Source of the DNA: Deltaproteobacteria bacterium
GTDB taxonomy: Bacteria > Myxococcota_A > UBA9160 > UBA6930
Direction of reading: 5' to 3'
DNA length: 64,000 nt
Assembly (NCBI GenBank): GCA_029261795.1
Contig: JAJDAP010000060.1
Location: forward strand, 1 to 64,000
The translations under genes were made by a program, and so were the position numbers. Of this stretch, positions 44,428 to 53,069 are shown piece by piece. The notes below the pieces were generated by a model, which was not told the origin of the DNA, ran no database searches, and worked only from the letters and a program-made list of their open reading frames with translations. The first letter of the stretch is position 1. Each line of letters starts with the position of its first letter.

Positions 44428-45432
44428 CTATTGCTGCTGGATGCGGATGGATCCGCCAGCGCTTCGTACGACCAATCGCGGTCCGCCACTCTCGATCGTC
44501 CCCAAGGCATGGTGCGCGCCACGCTCGCCCTCGAAGTTCCCAGCGGCGAGATCGATCTTGCCTTCTCCGCTGCGGGCATCCAGGGCAGCGCCGTGCTTCT
44601 CCGGCAGCGTGATCGCAACGTCGCCCTGCTCCGTTTCGACCAGTCCAGCGCTCTCGCCCGAGAAGTCGATGCGGACGTCGCCTCGGTCCGACCGTGCGGT
44701 GACAGGTCCGTTGACCTGGCTGAGTTCGATGTCGCCGTCCAGCGTCTTGATCGCGATCGGTCCCTCGACCTGGTCGAGCAGCACGCGGCCACTTCCGGCT
44801 CGGATCTCCGAGCGACCGGCGATGCGGGCGGCACGAATCTCTCCGGAATCGGAGGAAACCTCGAAATCGCCGCGGACCTCGTCGATCTGTGCGCTCGCGG
44901 AATCTTCCAGGTTGAGTTTCACCCGGCCATCGACGTTGCGAACCAGGATGTCCGCGTCGTGCAGGGTTCCGCGCAGACCACCGATCAAATTCTCGACGCG
45001 AACGTTTCCGCCCCAGCTCACGACATTCACATCGATGCCCTCCGGGACGGAGACGTCGATCCGGATGTTGGGGCCGCCGAACATCCAGGTCGTCGTGCCT
45101 CGGGCGCGAACATCGAGCTGGACCCGGCCGCCGCGCCGTTCGAGGGAGACCTCGACATCCCAGTTTCCCCAACCCGTCGTGTCGACCCTTGCGCGGACCT
45201 GGTCGTCGCCGGCCTGGGACGTGAGGCGTATGTAGCCGGGGTCCGGTCGCAGGCCTTCGCCGAAGTCGATTTCCACGTCCACCGTTTCGCCATGCTTGGC
45301 AGGAACGGATTCGACGAACTCGTCCGCCTTTACGGCACTCGCTGCGAGAAGCCCGGCGAGCAGGATGGCGAGGCCGATCGAGCGCCCGAGCGAGAAGGGA
45401 TGCGGCGATCCCGCCGCCGATTGCATCGTCAT
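44428..45432 (-). CDS. Exported DUF4097 beta-helix-like repeat protein 2
   Basis: A 334-residue relative of the preceding protein. An N-terminal hydrophobic segment (IGLAILLAGLLAASAVKA) serves as signal. The body repeats short strands such as GGNVRVENLIGGLRGTL, DGRVKLNLEDSASAQID and SGEIRAARIAGRSEI. The start is uncertain: ATGs at 45430-45432 and 45424-45426 are used in homolog-like fashion, and a TTG at 45483 would add 17 residues. It is the first gene of the pair, and a hairpin operator-like site (45502-45518) lies in its upstream region. Confidence 0.78.
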   Translation of the reverse strand: MTMQSAAGSPHPFSLGRSIGLAILLAGLLAASAVKADEFVESVPAKHGETVDVEIDFGEGLRPDPGYIRLTSQAGDDQVRARVDTTGWGNWDVEVSLERRGGRVQLDVRARGTTTWMFGGPNIRIDVSVPEGIDVNVVSWGGNVRVENLIGGLRGTLHDADILVRNVDGRVKLNLEDSASAQIDEVRGDFEVSSDSGEIRAARIAGRSEIRAGSGRVLLDQVEGPIAIKTLDGDIELSQVNGPVTARSDRGDVRIDFSGESAGLVETEQGDVAITLPEKHGAALDARSGEGKIDLAAGNFEGERGAHHALGTIESGGPRLVVRSAGGSIRIQQQ

Positions 45433-45501
45433 TTCTGGAACACCAAGGAGATCCCCGATCCGTTTCAGTTGGTCGTATCGCAAGAGGCGTGCCAGCGGAT
45501 G

Positions 45502-45518
45502 GCGGACGGAGCGTCCGC
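45502..45518. promoter_or_regulatory. 17-bp palindrome between divergent genes
   Basis: GCGGACG-GAG-CGTCCGC: perfect 7-bp arms, 3-bp centre, followed by TTT on the plus strand. It lies between the DUF4097 operon (minus) and the HAD operon (plus), so an operator is as likely as a terminator. Confidence 0.45.
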
Positions 45519-45615
45519 TTTAGCGCCGCATCCGCAGCAATCGGCCTGCACGCCGCAGTGTAGGGACTGCACCCGCTGCCACCGTTCGGCCGTGGAATCG
45601 GTAGTCTGCGCCGCA

Positions 45616-46227
45616 ATGTCCTCGGCCCCCGGCCCGTTCCAGGCCATCCTGTTCGATCTCGATGGCGTCCTCGTCGATTCCTACGAGGTGTGGTTCCAGC
45701 TGCTGAATCACGCGGCCGCGCACTGGTCGTATCCGGCGATTCCGCGCGAGACCTTCCATGCCTGTTGGGGGCAAGGGGTCGAGGCGGATCAGGCACGCTT
45801 CTTCCCGAACCATCAGATCCCCGAGATCGAAACGTTCTTTCACGATCATTTCATGGAGCACGCCGCCGAGCTCGTGGTTGCGAACGAGACCGAGGCCATC
45901 TTTGCGGCGCTTCGATCTCATGCGGTACGCACTGCCGTGATCACGAATACACCGAACCCGCTGGCGAGTGCGGTCGTGCAGCGCGCAGGGGTGAGCCCGG
46001 ACACGATCATTGGCGCCAACGACGTGCCGAATGGGAAGCCGGCGCCGGACATGGTGCTCGAAGCATGCACGCGCCTGGCGGTGACGCCGGAACGATCCCT
46101 GGTGGTTGGCGATTCGCGGTATGACGCGGGAGCCGCGCGCGCTGCCGGTGTTTCGTTCGCCGGGATCGGCGGAATCGAGGGGGACCTGACGCTGGGTTCA
46201 TTGCTCGATCTGCTGCGCTACCTCTGA
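45616..46227 (+). CDS. HAD-superfamily phosphatase (phosphoglycolate phosphatase-like)
   Basis: A 203-residue HAD hydrolase. Motif I FDLDGVLVDS holds the nucleophile Asp and the acid/base Asp, motif II is ITNTPN, motif III/Lys is GKPAPD and motif IV VVGDSRYDAGAARAAG. The subfamily cap is the small helical type of phosphoglycolate phosphatase/beta-phosphoglucomutase. The substrate is unknown. The ATG at 45616 begins the HAD strand; a much longer open frame upstream is antisense to DUF4097. It starts an operon with CYTH and VOC genes (6- and 9-bp gaps). Confidence 0.88.
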   Translation: MSSAPGPFQAILFDLDGVLVDSYEVWFQLLNHAAAHWSYPAIPRETFHACWGQGVEADQARFFPNHQIPEIETFFHDHFMEHAAELVVANETEAIFAALRSHAVRTAVITNTPNPLASAVVQRAGVSPDTIIGANDVPNGKPAPDMVLEACTRLAVTPERSLVVGDSRYDAGAARAAGVSFAGIGGIEGDLTLGSLLDLLRYL

Positions 46228-46233
46228 GTCGGC

Positions 46234-46755
46234 ATGTCGTCCAATCTCGAGATCAAGGCCCGCTGTTCCGACCTCGGGGCCGCACGCGACCGAGCAAAGG
46301 CCATTGCCACGGAGTGGATCGGCGTCGATCACCAGGTCGACACCTACTTCAAGACACGCGCCGGCCGTCTGAAGCTGCGCGAATCCTCGCTCTCCGGCGG
46401 CCAGTTGGTTTCATACCTGCGTCCGGACCAGCAGGGTCCCAAGCGCTCCGACTATCAACTGCTACCCGTCTCGGATCCGGACGGCCTGAAGGCGTTGCTC
46501 TCTGAACTCCTCGGCGTGCACCAGATCGTCCGCAAGCAGCGCGAGATCGCGCTGTACCAGAACGTGCGGATCCACCTCGACCGGGTCGAAGGCCTCGGCA
46601 GCTTCATCGAGTTCGAAGCCGTCTTCGATGGGGACCCCGCGGAAGAGCACGAGCAGCAACGCAAGGTCGATTTCCTTTGCGAGGCGCTCGGGATCCGAGA
46701 TGAAGACCTGATCGCGATCTCGTACGAAGGGCTTCTGGAGAATCCGCGGGTGTAG
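46234..46755 (+). CDS. CYTH-domain protein
   Basis: A 173-residue CYTH (CyaB/thiamine-triphosphatase) tunnel-fold protein. N-terminal LEIKAR is the remnant of the ExExK signature, with the first Glu apparently Asn. TYFKTRAGRLKLRES, SYLRPDQQGPKRSDYQ, RKQREIALYQNVRIHLDRVEGLGSFIEFEAV are the further strands and basic/acidic tunnel residues. It may hydrolyse an inorganic or nucleoside triphosphate; no product is proven. Confidence 0.85.
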   Translation: MSSNLEIKARCSDLGAARDRAKAIATEWIGVDHQVDTYFKTRAGRLKLRESSLSGGQLVSYLRPDQQGPKRSDYQLLPVSDPDGLKALLSELLGVHQIVRKQREIALYQNVRIHLDRVEGLGSFIEFEAVFDGDPAEEHEQQRKVDFLCEALGIRDEDLIAISYEGLLENPRV

Positions 46756-46764
46756 ACTGACGGC

Positions 46765-47160
46765 ATGAGCCAGGCTTGGAGCGTCGCCCCGATCTTTCGA
46801 GTCGGAGACGTGCGGGCGGCGGCCGAGCACTATCGCGACGTGCTCGGCTTCGAACTTCGGCCGGACAGTATCCAGGAAGGTCCCGGCGGCGAGGGCGCGA
46901 TCTACGCGATCGTGCGCAAGGCAGGGATCGAGATCCATCTCGGCCGGGCACGAAGTGGGTGGCGCGTGGATCCTGGCGAGCGACCCAATGCGATCGGCGC
47001 GTACCTGCGGGTTCCGGACGTTCGAGCGTTCCACGATGAACTGGTTGGACGAGGTGCGGACATCTTGCAGGCGCCCGTGGCCGAGCCCTGGGGCGAACTA
47101 GCGATCGTGGTTCGCGATGGCGACGGCTATCTCCTCTCGTTCGCTTCGCCCGGAGAATGA
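46765..47160 (+). CDS. VOC (glyoxalase/bleomycin-resistance-like) protein
   Basis: A 131-residue VOC module. The first half reads [23 protein letters not shown] and EIHLGRA; the second half [21 protein letters not shown] and [15 protein letters not shown]. The pattern resembles bleomycin-resistance-type VOC proteins, which bind rather than degrade ligands. It is the last gene of the HAD-CYTH-VOC operon and its end overlaps the thiolase remnant on the opposite strand. Confidence 0.85.
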   Translation: MSQAWSVAPIFRVGDVRAAAEHYRDVLGFELRPDSIQEGPGGEGAIYAIVRKAGIEIHLGRARSGWRVDPGERPNAIGAYLRVPDVRAFHDELVGRGADILQAPVAEPWGELAIVVRDGDGYLLSFASPGE

Positions 47161-47597
47161 TCCCGCCACCCACAGCCGTAGGTGAAGGCTTCGTCGTCGA
47201 CGTACTTGCCGGCCTGGCCTTCGGGGCAGAGCCCGAGCGCCTCGTAGGTGATCAGCTCGTTGGCGCTGAAACAATCGTGCAACTCGACCACGTCCACGTC
47301 TTGCGGTCCGATGCCGGCCTGTTCGTAGACCTGGCGCGCCGCGTCCTTGGTCATGTCGCTACCGACCATCTTGATCATCGACTTCTCGTCGAAGGTCGAG
47401 GCGAAGTCGGTGGTCATCGACTGGCCGATGATCTCGACGGCCTGGCCCTCGAGGCCGTGCTTCCGAACGAAATCTTCACTGGCGATAATGGCCGCGCCGC
47501 CGCCGTCAGAAGTGGGGCAGCATTGGAGCTTGGTGAGCGGGCCATAGACCGTCTTCGCGTTCAGGATGTCTTCGAGCGCTCCTCGAAAGCCTGGCCA
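47160..47597 (-). pseudogene. Internal fragment of a thiolase/SCP2-type lipid-transfer protein
   Basis: Reading on the minus strand from just after a TGA near 47597, the frame encodes the middle of an SCPx-like thiolase: [47 protein letters not shown] then [16 protein letters not shown]. The N-terminal region with the catalytic Cys and the C-terminal GHPxGATG motif are both absent. The remaining homology ends around DDEAFTYG, before a frame of unrelated residues. It is a remnant of about 140 codons and not a functional gene. Confidence 0.75.
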
Positions 47598-47749
47598 TCA
47601 GGGCCCGGCGGGTGCGGGACCGGGGGAGCATACGGGGTAGGCTCGCGTGCTTCCATAGGTGTCCGTCATGCGTCTATCCTGCGCATTCGCGTCAGCTGGA
47701 GCCGTGGCGGGCGCGATCGCCCAGCTCACTGGGCGCGACGGGATCGTGC

Positions 47750-48454
47750 CTAACGATCTTTCGCGAAGCTCTCGAGATCGGAGCCGTAGAAATCGGCGAG
47801 CAGTTCCGACGAGGAACCCCAACTCGCCGGGTCGATCTCGAAGAACCAACCCGAGAACGAGGCCACGCCGATCACGACCGCGATCGCGGCGGCGCCGACC
47901 GGGACCCAGAAGCCCGGGCCCATGCGAAGGGCCTTGGGGGGACGGAAGCCGAACACACTGGCTGCGATCGTGAGACCGTTGGCCATGTGGTACGTGCCGC
48001 AGACGCCTAGCACCATGTAGTAGATGGCGAAGCCGACACCGAAGAACACGGTGGTGAAGTTGAGGTCACCGAAGCCGACCTGGGTATCCGTCGCCAGCGG
48101 TGCGATCCGTGTGGCGCCAACGTGGCCGAGGATCACGGCCAGCAGGAACCAGCCCGACCAGCGGTGAAGCCGGAGCCGCAGCGCGGGCTTGCCGTTCCGG
48201 CCCGCTCGCCGCCGCCGCACGATGCGCGCGACCGAAACGCAGAGGTGGGTCAGCAGCGGAATCGCCACGACGACGATCTCGAACAGGGCCGTCTGGTAGA
48301 ACGCCCTGGCCCCCTCCCGGAAGCCGTCGAAGCTCTCTTCGCCGCCGCTCGCGAACATGGTACTCAGCAGGTGAAGCACCAGGAACAAGGAGAACGTCAG
48401 TCCCGAGGCCGCCTGGATGCGAATCAAGCGACGTTCCGTTTCAGCTGCAGTCAT
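47750..48454 (-). CDS. Cytochrome b556/SdhC-like membrane protein
   Basis: A 234-residue, five-helix integral membrane protein resembling the fumarate reductase/succinate dehydrogenase cytochrome b subunit (FrdC/SdhC type B). Candidate heme-ligand histidines are in LVLHLLS, LLTHLCV, LHRWSGW, LGHVGA and TYHMANG. No flavoprotein or iron-sulfur subunit is adjacent, so its partners are elsewhere or it acts alone. It is followed on the same strand by the thiolase remnant; I see no operon. Confidence 0.8.
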   Translation of the reverse strand: MTAAETERRLIRIQAASGLTFSLFLVLHLLSTMFASGGEESFDGFREGARAFYQTALFEIVVVAIPLLTHLCVSVARIVRRRRAGRNGKPALRLRLHRWSGWFLLAVILGHVGATRIAPLATDTQVGFGDLNFTTVFFGVGFAIYYMVLGVCGTYHMANGLTIAASVFGFRPPKALRMGPGFWVPVGAAAIAVVIGVASFSGWFFEIDPASWGSSSELLADFYGSDLESFAKDR

Positions 48455-48586
48455 GGGTTGCTCCCGGGTGCGCGGGTTCGCGTTCGTCGGAGACCCTAAC
48501 CGGCGAAACGCCGCTTCGGGTCGGCCTCGGAAACGGATGGTTCGAGCGGCACGAATTGGTTCCAGCCAATCGCGCCGGGCGCCTTG

Positions 48587-48976
48587 CTACTCCGGGGCCA
48601 TCTCGCTGCGGTAGCGCTGCATGCTGCCGTCGAGCAGGGTGAGATTGGTGAAGCCGGCGGCCTCGAGGATTTCGAGGGCTCTGCGCGCTCTTCCGCCGCG
48701 TTCGCAGTAGGCGACGACGCCGCGTTCCTTGTAACCGGCGATCTGCTCGAGCCGGCCCGGAAGTTCCTGGACCGGGATGAGCAGGGCTCCAGGCACATGG
48801 CCACTCGCGAACTCCTCGGCGCTGCGTACGTCTAGCAGGAGCGGACCGTTGTCCGTGCCGAGGAGGGCCGCGAGATCGGCCGGCTGCACGGCCGCCGGGG
48901 CCTCGGCCATGGCGGCCGGCCCGATCGCGACGATCGTCGCAACGAGGACGAGCTGCAGAGCATGTCGTCGGCGCAT
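48587..48976 (-). CDS. Exported rhodanese-like protein
   Basis: A 129-residue single rhodanese domain with a signal peptide (LQLVLVATIVAIGPAAMA). LLDVRSAEEFASGHVPGALLIPV is the family opening, and the active-site loop AYCERGGRAR contains the catalytic Cys. Probably periplasmic and involved in sulfur transfer or redox. The ATG at 48974-48976 is preferred over a preceding GTG. Confidence 0.88.
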   Translation of the reverse strand: MRRRHALQLVLVATIVAIGPAAMAEAPAAVQPADLAALLGTDNGPLLLDVRSAEEFASGHVPGALLIPVQELPGRLEQIAGYKERGVVAYCERGGRARRALEILEAAGFTNLTLLDGSMQRYRSEMAPE

Positions 48977-49025
48977 CACGCGAAGGTACTACACTGCGCC
49001 TCGGTCCAACGAATCGAGGAGAGCC

Positions 49026-49448
49026 ATGCCGTCCATCTTCACCCGAATCATCGAGGGCCAACTGCCCGGGCGCTTCCTATGGAGGGATGAGAGGGCCGTT
49101 GCGTTCCTGACCATCGCACCGATCAAGCCGGGCCACGCGCTGGTGGTTCCGATCGAGGAGGTCGATCACTGGCTGGACGCCTCGCCGGAACTGAACGCGC
49201 ATCTGATGGCCGTTGCCCAGAAGGTCGGCGCCGCAATCCAGACTGCATTCGAACCGACCAAGGTGGGTCTGATGATTGCCGGGATCGAGGTGCCGCACGT
49301 CCATCTTCATCTCGTGCCCATCCACGAACTGCACGATCTGGATTTCTCGCGCGCGATCTCGGATCCGGCGCCCGAGATGATGGATGATGCGGCAGAGAAG
49401 ATCCGGATCAGGCTCCGCGCCGCCGGTCACACCGAGGTGGCCGACTAG
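49026..49448 (+). CDS. HIT-family nucleotide-binding hydrolase
   Basis: A 140-residue histidine-triad protein. The catalytic triad motif is HVHLHL at 91-96, preceded by FEPTKVGLMIAGIEVP. IIEGQLPGRFLWRDE and KPGHALVVP are the N-terminal signatures. Members hydrolyse nucleoside phosphoramidates or diadenosine polyphosphates. The ATG at 49026 is preceded by GAGGAGA. Divergent from the rhodanese gene. Confidence 0.92.
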   Translation: MPSIFTRIIEGQLPGRFLWRDERAVAFLTIAPIKPGHALVVPIEEVDHWLDASPELNAHLMAVAQKVGAAIQTAFEPTKVGLMIAGIEVPHVHLHLVPIHELHDLDFSRAISDPAPEMMDDAAEKIRIRLRAAGHTEVAD

Positions 49449-49466
49449 CGCTTCCGCTCGTCGAGG

Positions 49467-51026
49467 TCAGTTCGCGTATCCGAGCGCCTTGAGGCGTTTT
49501 TCCAGGTCGGCCTCGTCGGCGTCGGGCTCGGAGATCGGAAGTCGCGGCCAGTGATCCGCGGGAACCGTCTCGAGGGGGCGCGCCGAGAGCGCGGCCGGAT
49601 CCAGCAGCTGGACAGGCAGCCGCCCTGCCAGCCCTTCGGGCACCTTGGCGCGGGCCAGCCAGGCGTACAGGGGCGCGACGTCGAGGACCGAGAGCCGGTC
49701 GCGTTCAGCGGTGCCGCGGATTCCTGGACCCGCTGCGATGAAGATCGCCGTGGGCAGGTGGTTGCCACTGAAGCCGTCGCCGTAGACGACGTCCCTCGCG
49801 GCGACGACTTCCTCGCCGATGCGAATCTTGCCGTCGGGCCAGACGTCTTCCCAGGCGCCCAGCGGGAATCCCACCACGAAGCCATGGGCATCCGTGTCGA
49901 GTTGGGTGCCGAGCACCCAGCCGAGGCCGCGAAGGGCGTTCTGTTTCAGCGTCTCGACCAGGCCGCGCTCGAAGCCCGCGGGACGCTCGGCGACGTCGAC
50001 CGGTTGCGCCCAGAAGAGCGGGTCGCCCTCGAGCGTCGTGAACGATTCGAGCCAGGCTTCGACGCTTGCCAACGCGGCCTCGCGCTGTTCGAAGGGACCC
50101 TTGAAGCCGCGCACGGTGACGTAGGCGAACCCTCCGCTCAGTTCGTAATCTTCGCCGGCCGGCACGGCCGCATCGAGCCGCTCCTCGAGGAAGAACGACC
50201 AGCGACGCTGGGGTGAACCATGGGCCTGGAATCCGTGATCGGAGCTGATCACGATGGCCGTCTCCTCGGGCAGGGCCGCCGTGATTTCACCGACGGCCGC
50301 GTCGAATCCGACGTAGGCCTTCTGGAGGGTGCCGCGAAATTCCGGCTCGAGTTCGGCAACGGTCTCGGCATCGAAGGTTTCCGGGAACGAGTGCGCCCAG
50401 AAGCGGTGCGAGAGATTGTCGAGCGCGTAGAACGATACGGCGCCGGCATCGAGATCGAAGCGCTCGACCAATGCATTGAACGCGGCCGGTTTCCGGGCGA
50501 GCTCGGCGAACGATTCGTCCCAGAATCCCTTGCGGCTCCGAATGCCCTCGATGTCGTAGCGATGACTGCCAGCGAGATCGGCGGGCGCGGTCTCCGGGCC
50601 GCCCGAGAGCCAACCCGGGATGACGAACCCGTTCGGCAGCGGGCGCGGCGGCCAGGTCACCAGGTACTGGTACATCCCGACCCGGAGGCCTTGATGGGCC
50701 AGCCACTCGAAGACGCGCGGAACCCGAACGTCCCGTTCGTCGACCATGAAACCGGCGATGCCGGTGATCTCGGGTGGTTGGCCGGTGGCCATCGCGGTCC
50801 AGACGGTCGGCGAGTTGACCGGTTCGACCGTCTCGAGGTTCGCATGGACGCCGCGCGCCATCAGCGCTGCGAGATTCGGCAGCTGGCCTTCGGCCAGGAG
50901 AGGGTCGATCACGTTCCAGCTCGCACCATCGACGCCGATCAGCACGACGCGGGGCGCGGCGATGGCGGCCGCGCCGAGCGCGAGGATGATCACGAAGAGA
51001 GCCGGAGCCACGAACGGGCCGAGCAT
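49467..51026 (-). CDS. Exported type I phosphodiesterase/nucleotide pyrophosphatase-like protein
   Basis: A 519-residue alkaline-phosphatase-superfamily enzyme with a hydrophobic N-terminus (APALFVIILALGAAAIAA). VVLIGVDGASW holds the first metal Asp, NSPTVWTAMATG the nucleophile (Thr), and SSDHGFQAHGSP the later metal ligands. DNLSHRFWAHSFPE is a further metal site typical of this family. The ATG at 51024-51026 has GAGG upstream. It is divergent from a second, smaller enzyme of the superfamily across 65 bp, so the two are probably co-regulated. Confidence 0.88.
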   Translation of the reverse strand: MLGPFVAPALFVIILALGAAAIAAPRVVLIGVDGASWNVIDPLLAEGQLPNLAALMARGVHANLETVEPVNSPTVWTAMATGQPPEITGIAGFMVDERDVRVPRVFEWLAHQGLRVGMYQYLVTWPPRPLPNGFVIPGWLSGGPETAPADLAGSHRYDIEGIRSRKGFWDESFAELARKPAAFNALVERFDLDAGAVSFYALDNLSHRFWAHSFPETFDAETVAELEPEFRGTLQKAYVGFDAAVGEITAALPEETAIVISSDHGFQAHGSPQRRWSFFLEERLDAAVPAGEDYELSGGFAYVTVRGFKGPFEQREAALASVEAWLESFTTLEGDPLFWAQPVDVAERPAGFERGLVETLKQNALRGLGWVLGTQLDTDAHGFVVGFPLGAWEDVWPDGKIRIGEEVVAARDVVYGDGFSGNHLPTAIFIAAGPGIRGTAERDRLSVLDVAPLYAWLARAKVPEGLAGRLPVQLLDPAALSARPLETVPADHWPRLPISEPDADEADLEKRLKALGYAN

Positions 51027-51091
51027 GGGAACCTCGGGGCGCGGAGGCGGCAGTCTACCCTCGCGGCGGAGCGGTCGTCTATGCTCGTCGG

Positions 51092-52300
51092 GTGATTCGC
51101 CCGCTCTTTGCGTCGTTGTTCCTGCTGGCGGCCACGCCCGTTCTCGCGGAGCCCACGGTGGTGGTGCTTTCCTTCGACGGCGTTCGTCACGATCACATCG
51201 ACCTCGGCGAGCTGCCGTCCTTCGAGCGCATCGCGCGCGAGGGGGCACGGGCAGAGGCGCTCGTGCCGATCTTCCCGTCGAGCACGTTCCCCAACCACGT
51301 TGCCTTGGCCACCGGTGCACCAGCGGACGCGAGCGGAATCGTCGGCAACCATTTCCTCGATCCGGAGCTCGGCGAGTTCGACTATGGGAACGACGCCCGC
51401 TTCATCGAAGCCGAGCCACTCTGGAGCAGCGCCGAACGCCAGGGGGTTCGCGCGGCGACATTCTTCTGGGTGGGCTCGGAGACCGATTGGCGAGGAACCG
51501 GGGCGAGCTATCGCATGGCGCCATTCGACGGGGAAATCGGAGAGTCGGAGAAGGTCGATCAGATCCTCGCATGGCTGGACCTGCCGGCCGCGGAGCGGCC
51601 ACGCCTGGTGATGTCCTGGTGGCATGGCGCCGATGCCGCCGGACATCGGAACGGACCCGAGCACGAGGAGACCGCAGCGATGCTTCGCCGCCAGGACCGC
51701 TGGCTCGGCACGCTGCTGGCCGGGATCGATGCGCGCAAGCTCTGGGAAGAACTAACGTTGATCGTGGTGAGCGATCACGGCATGGTGGCGGTCCGCGAGA
51801 CCCACGATCTGGGTGCGGCATTGGAGGACGCGGAAATTCCCGCTCGGGTGTTCCATGCCAGTGCCGTGGCCAACGTGCACCTCCAGCGTCCCGAGGATGC
51901 CCCTCGTGCCGTTGCGGTCCTGTCAGCCCTGCCCAACGTCCGCGCCTTTACCCGCGCGGGGTTTCCGAAGCAGCTCCGCTACGACCACGCGCGATCCGGC
52001 GACGTGATTGCCCTGGCCGAGCCCGGGACCGCACTCTGGCGGGCCTATCGCGGGCTCGATCTACTGCACCGGGCGGGTTCGCCTTTCGGCCGCGTGGTCG
52101 GTGCCCACGGTTACGACCCGGCGACGACCGCCGATGTGCACGGCATCTTCGTGGCCCTCGGCCGCGGTGTCGGGAGCGGTGTGCGACTTCCCCGCGTGCG
52201 AACCCTGGATGTTGCGGCGACGGTGAGCGCACTGTTGGGAATCGAAGCGCCCGCGCAATCCGAAGGCTCTGCAATCCCGCTCAGCGGTACGCAGCGTTAG
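51092..52300 (+). CDS. Exported NPP-like alkaline phosphatase superfamily enzyme
   Basis: A 402-residue protein of the ectonucleotide pyrophosphatase/phosphodiesterase type. A signal peptide (MIRPLFASLFLLAATPVLA) precedes VVLSFDGVRHDHID; PSSTFPNHVALATG holds the nucleophile Thr; SDHGMVAV and GAHGYDP are the metal-binding regions. It should hydrolyse phosphodiester or pyrophosphate bonds in the periplasm. The GTG start follows by 65 bp the divergent relative. A short inverted repeat (GGAACCG/CGGTTCC, 52301-52324) immediately follows the stop and might aid termination. Confidence 0.88.
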   Translation: MIRPLFASLFLLAATPVLAEPTVVVLSFDGVRHDHIDLGELPSFERIAREGARAEALVPIFPSSTFPNHVALATGAPADASGIVGNHFLDPELGEFDYGNDARFIEAEPLWSSAERQGVRAATFFWVGSETDWRGTGASYRMAPFDGEIGESEKVDQILAWLDLPAAERPRLVMSWWHGADAAGHRNGPEHEETAAMLRRQDRWLGTLLAGIDARKLWEELTLIVVSDHGMVAVRETHDLGAALEDAEIPARVFHASAVANVHLQRPEDAPRAVAVLSALPNVRAFTRAGFPKQLRYDHARSGDVIALAEPGTALWRAYRGLDLLHRAGSPFGRVVGAHGYDPATTADVHGIFVALGRGVGSGVRLPRVRTLDVAATVSALLGIEAPAQSEGSAIPLSGTQR

Positions 52301-52324
52301 GGAACCGCTCCGCCGGTCGGTTCC
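52301..52324. terminator. Possible hairpin terminator without T-run
   Basis: GGAACCG (52301-52307) and CGGTTCC (52318-52324) pair around a 10-nt loop directly after the phosphodiesterase stop. No uridine tract follows, so intrinsic termination is only a possibility. Confidence 0.35.
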
Positions 52325-52349
52325 ACGGCGTTCGCTGAGGGAGCGGAGT

Positions 52350-52890
52350 CCAGGCGAGATTCTTCTGCTCGGAAGCGTTCGTGTGGCGGCGAAAGGTCTT
52401 GAGGACCGGGCTGGCTCTCGACTCTCTGAGGAGGGCTCGCAGTTCGCTCTCGTGGGCGGGCTTCTCGGGTCGAGAACGTGCGGACTAGCGGTGCCTGCAT
52501 GAGGGGATGCCGGCCGGGGCCGCGGGGACGGGTCAGCCCGGAGCGGCAGCGGGGTCCCGGAGCGGACCGGCTCGCCTCCAGCCTTCGTTGAGGAGCCAGG
52601 TGTGCGTGAACGCGACCGCCCGCGTGCCAGGCGTTCCTCTTGCCGCGATCACCAGATCTCGCGCGGACCGCTTCCAGCCCCCGAACCATCGACCGGAAGA
52701 GGCGGGATCGATGCGCACGCTGCTGGGCGGCCGCTTCATGTACCGCCTGGCGTTCATCAGCACGTGGCGCAGTGCGTTTCGAACCTGGGTCGGCGTCTTC
52801 AACACCACATGGTGATTCCGGTCCTTCAGGGCCGGTCCAGAGCGCGCGAACACGCGATTCACCGCACGCGCCAGCCGCGCCCCCAGCCCG
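52350..52890. repeat. Dispersed repeat, copy 2 (RAYT 3' half plus 3' flank)
   Basis: Second copy of the unit at 42380-42905, in the same orientation about 10 kb away. The similarity stops near 52890 within the transposase coding part, where copy 2 has lost the HUH-motif region. Point differences are scattered, so the duplication is not very recent. Confidence 0.8.
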
Positions 52891-52907
52891 TCCGCACCCT
52901 CGATCAT
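52533..52907 (-). pseudogene. 5'-truncated RAYT transposase remnant
   Basis: The C-terminal about 115 codons match the transposase of copy 1 (ARLARAVNRVFARSGPALKD, RIDPASSGRWFGGWKRSARD). The N-terminal half including the HVH motif is absent. Two tyrosines of copy 1 (KDRYHHV and ALRYVL) are Asn and His here, and the second is the likely catalytic residue. It is therefore inactive even if expressed. Confidence 0.8.
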
Positions 52908-53069
52908 CGCCCGATCGGCCTGACAGCGAGCGGCACCACCCCCTCAAAACCCTTTGGGGTCCCAAAAGCGACGCAGAACTCCTCCACCCCTCTGGGCTGG
53001 AATGCTGGGAGGGTCGCCTGCGCGGAGCTTCCTCGGTTCGGCGGCCGCTGGCCCGGGCGGCGCCCGCGC
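52908..53069. other. 162-bp spacer between transposase remnant and argF
   Basis: No gene seen. CCCTTTGGGG (52950-52959) is a short palindrome in an otherwise GC-rich spacer. GC-rich complementary stretches (CGGCCGCTGG/CCCGGGCGG) just before the argF stop could end its transcript but are not a clear terminator. Confidence 0.35.

Noticed and set aside
44095..45615. Plus-strand frame extending the HAD gene upstream by about 500 codons
   Set aside because: Antisense to the two DUF4097 genes; HAD motif I begins right after the ATG at 45616.
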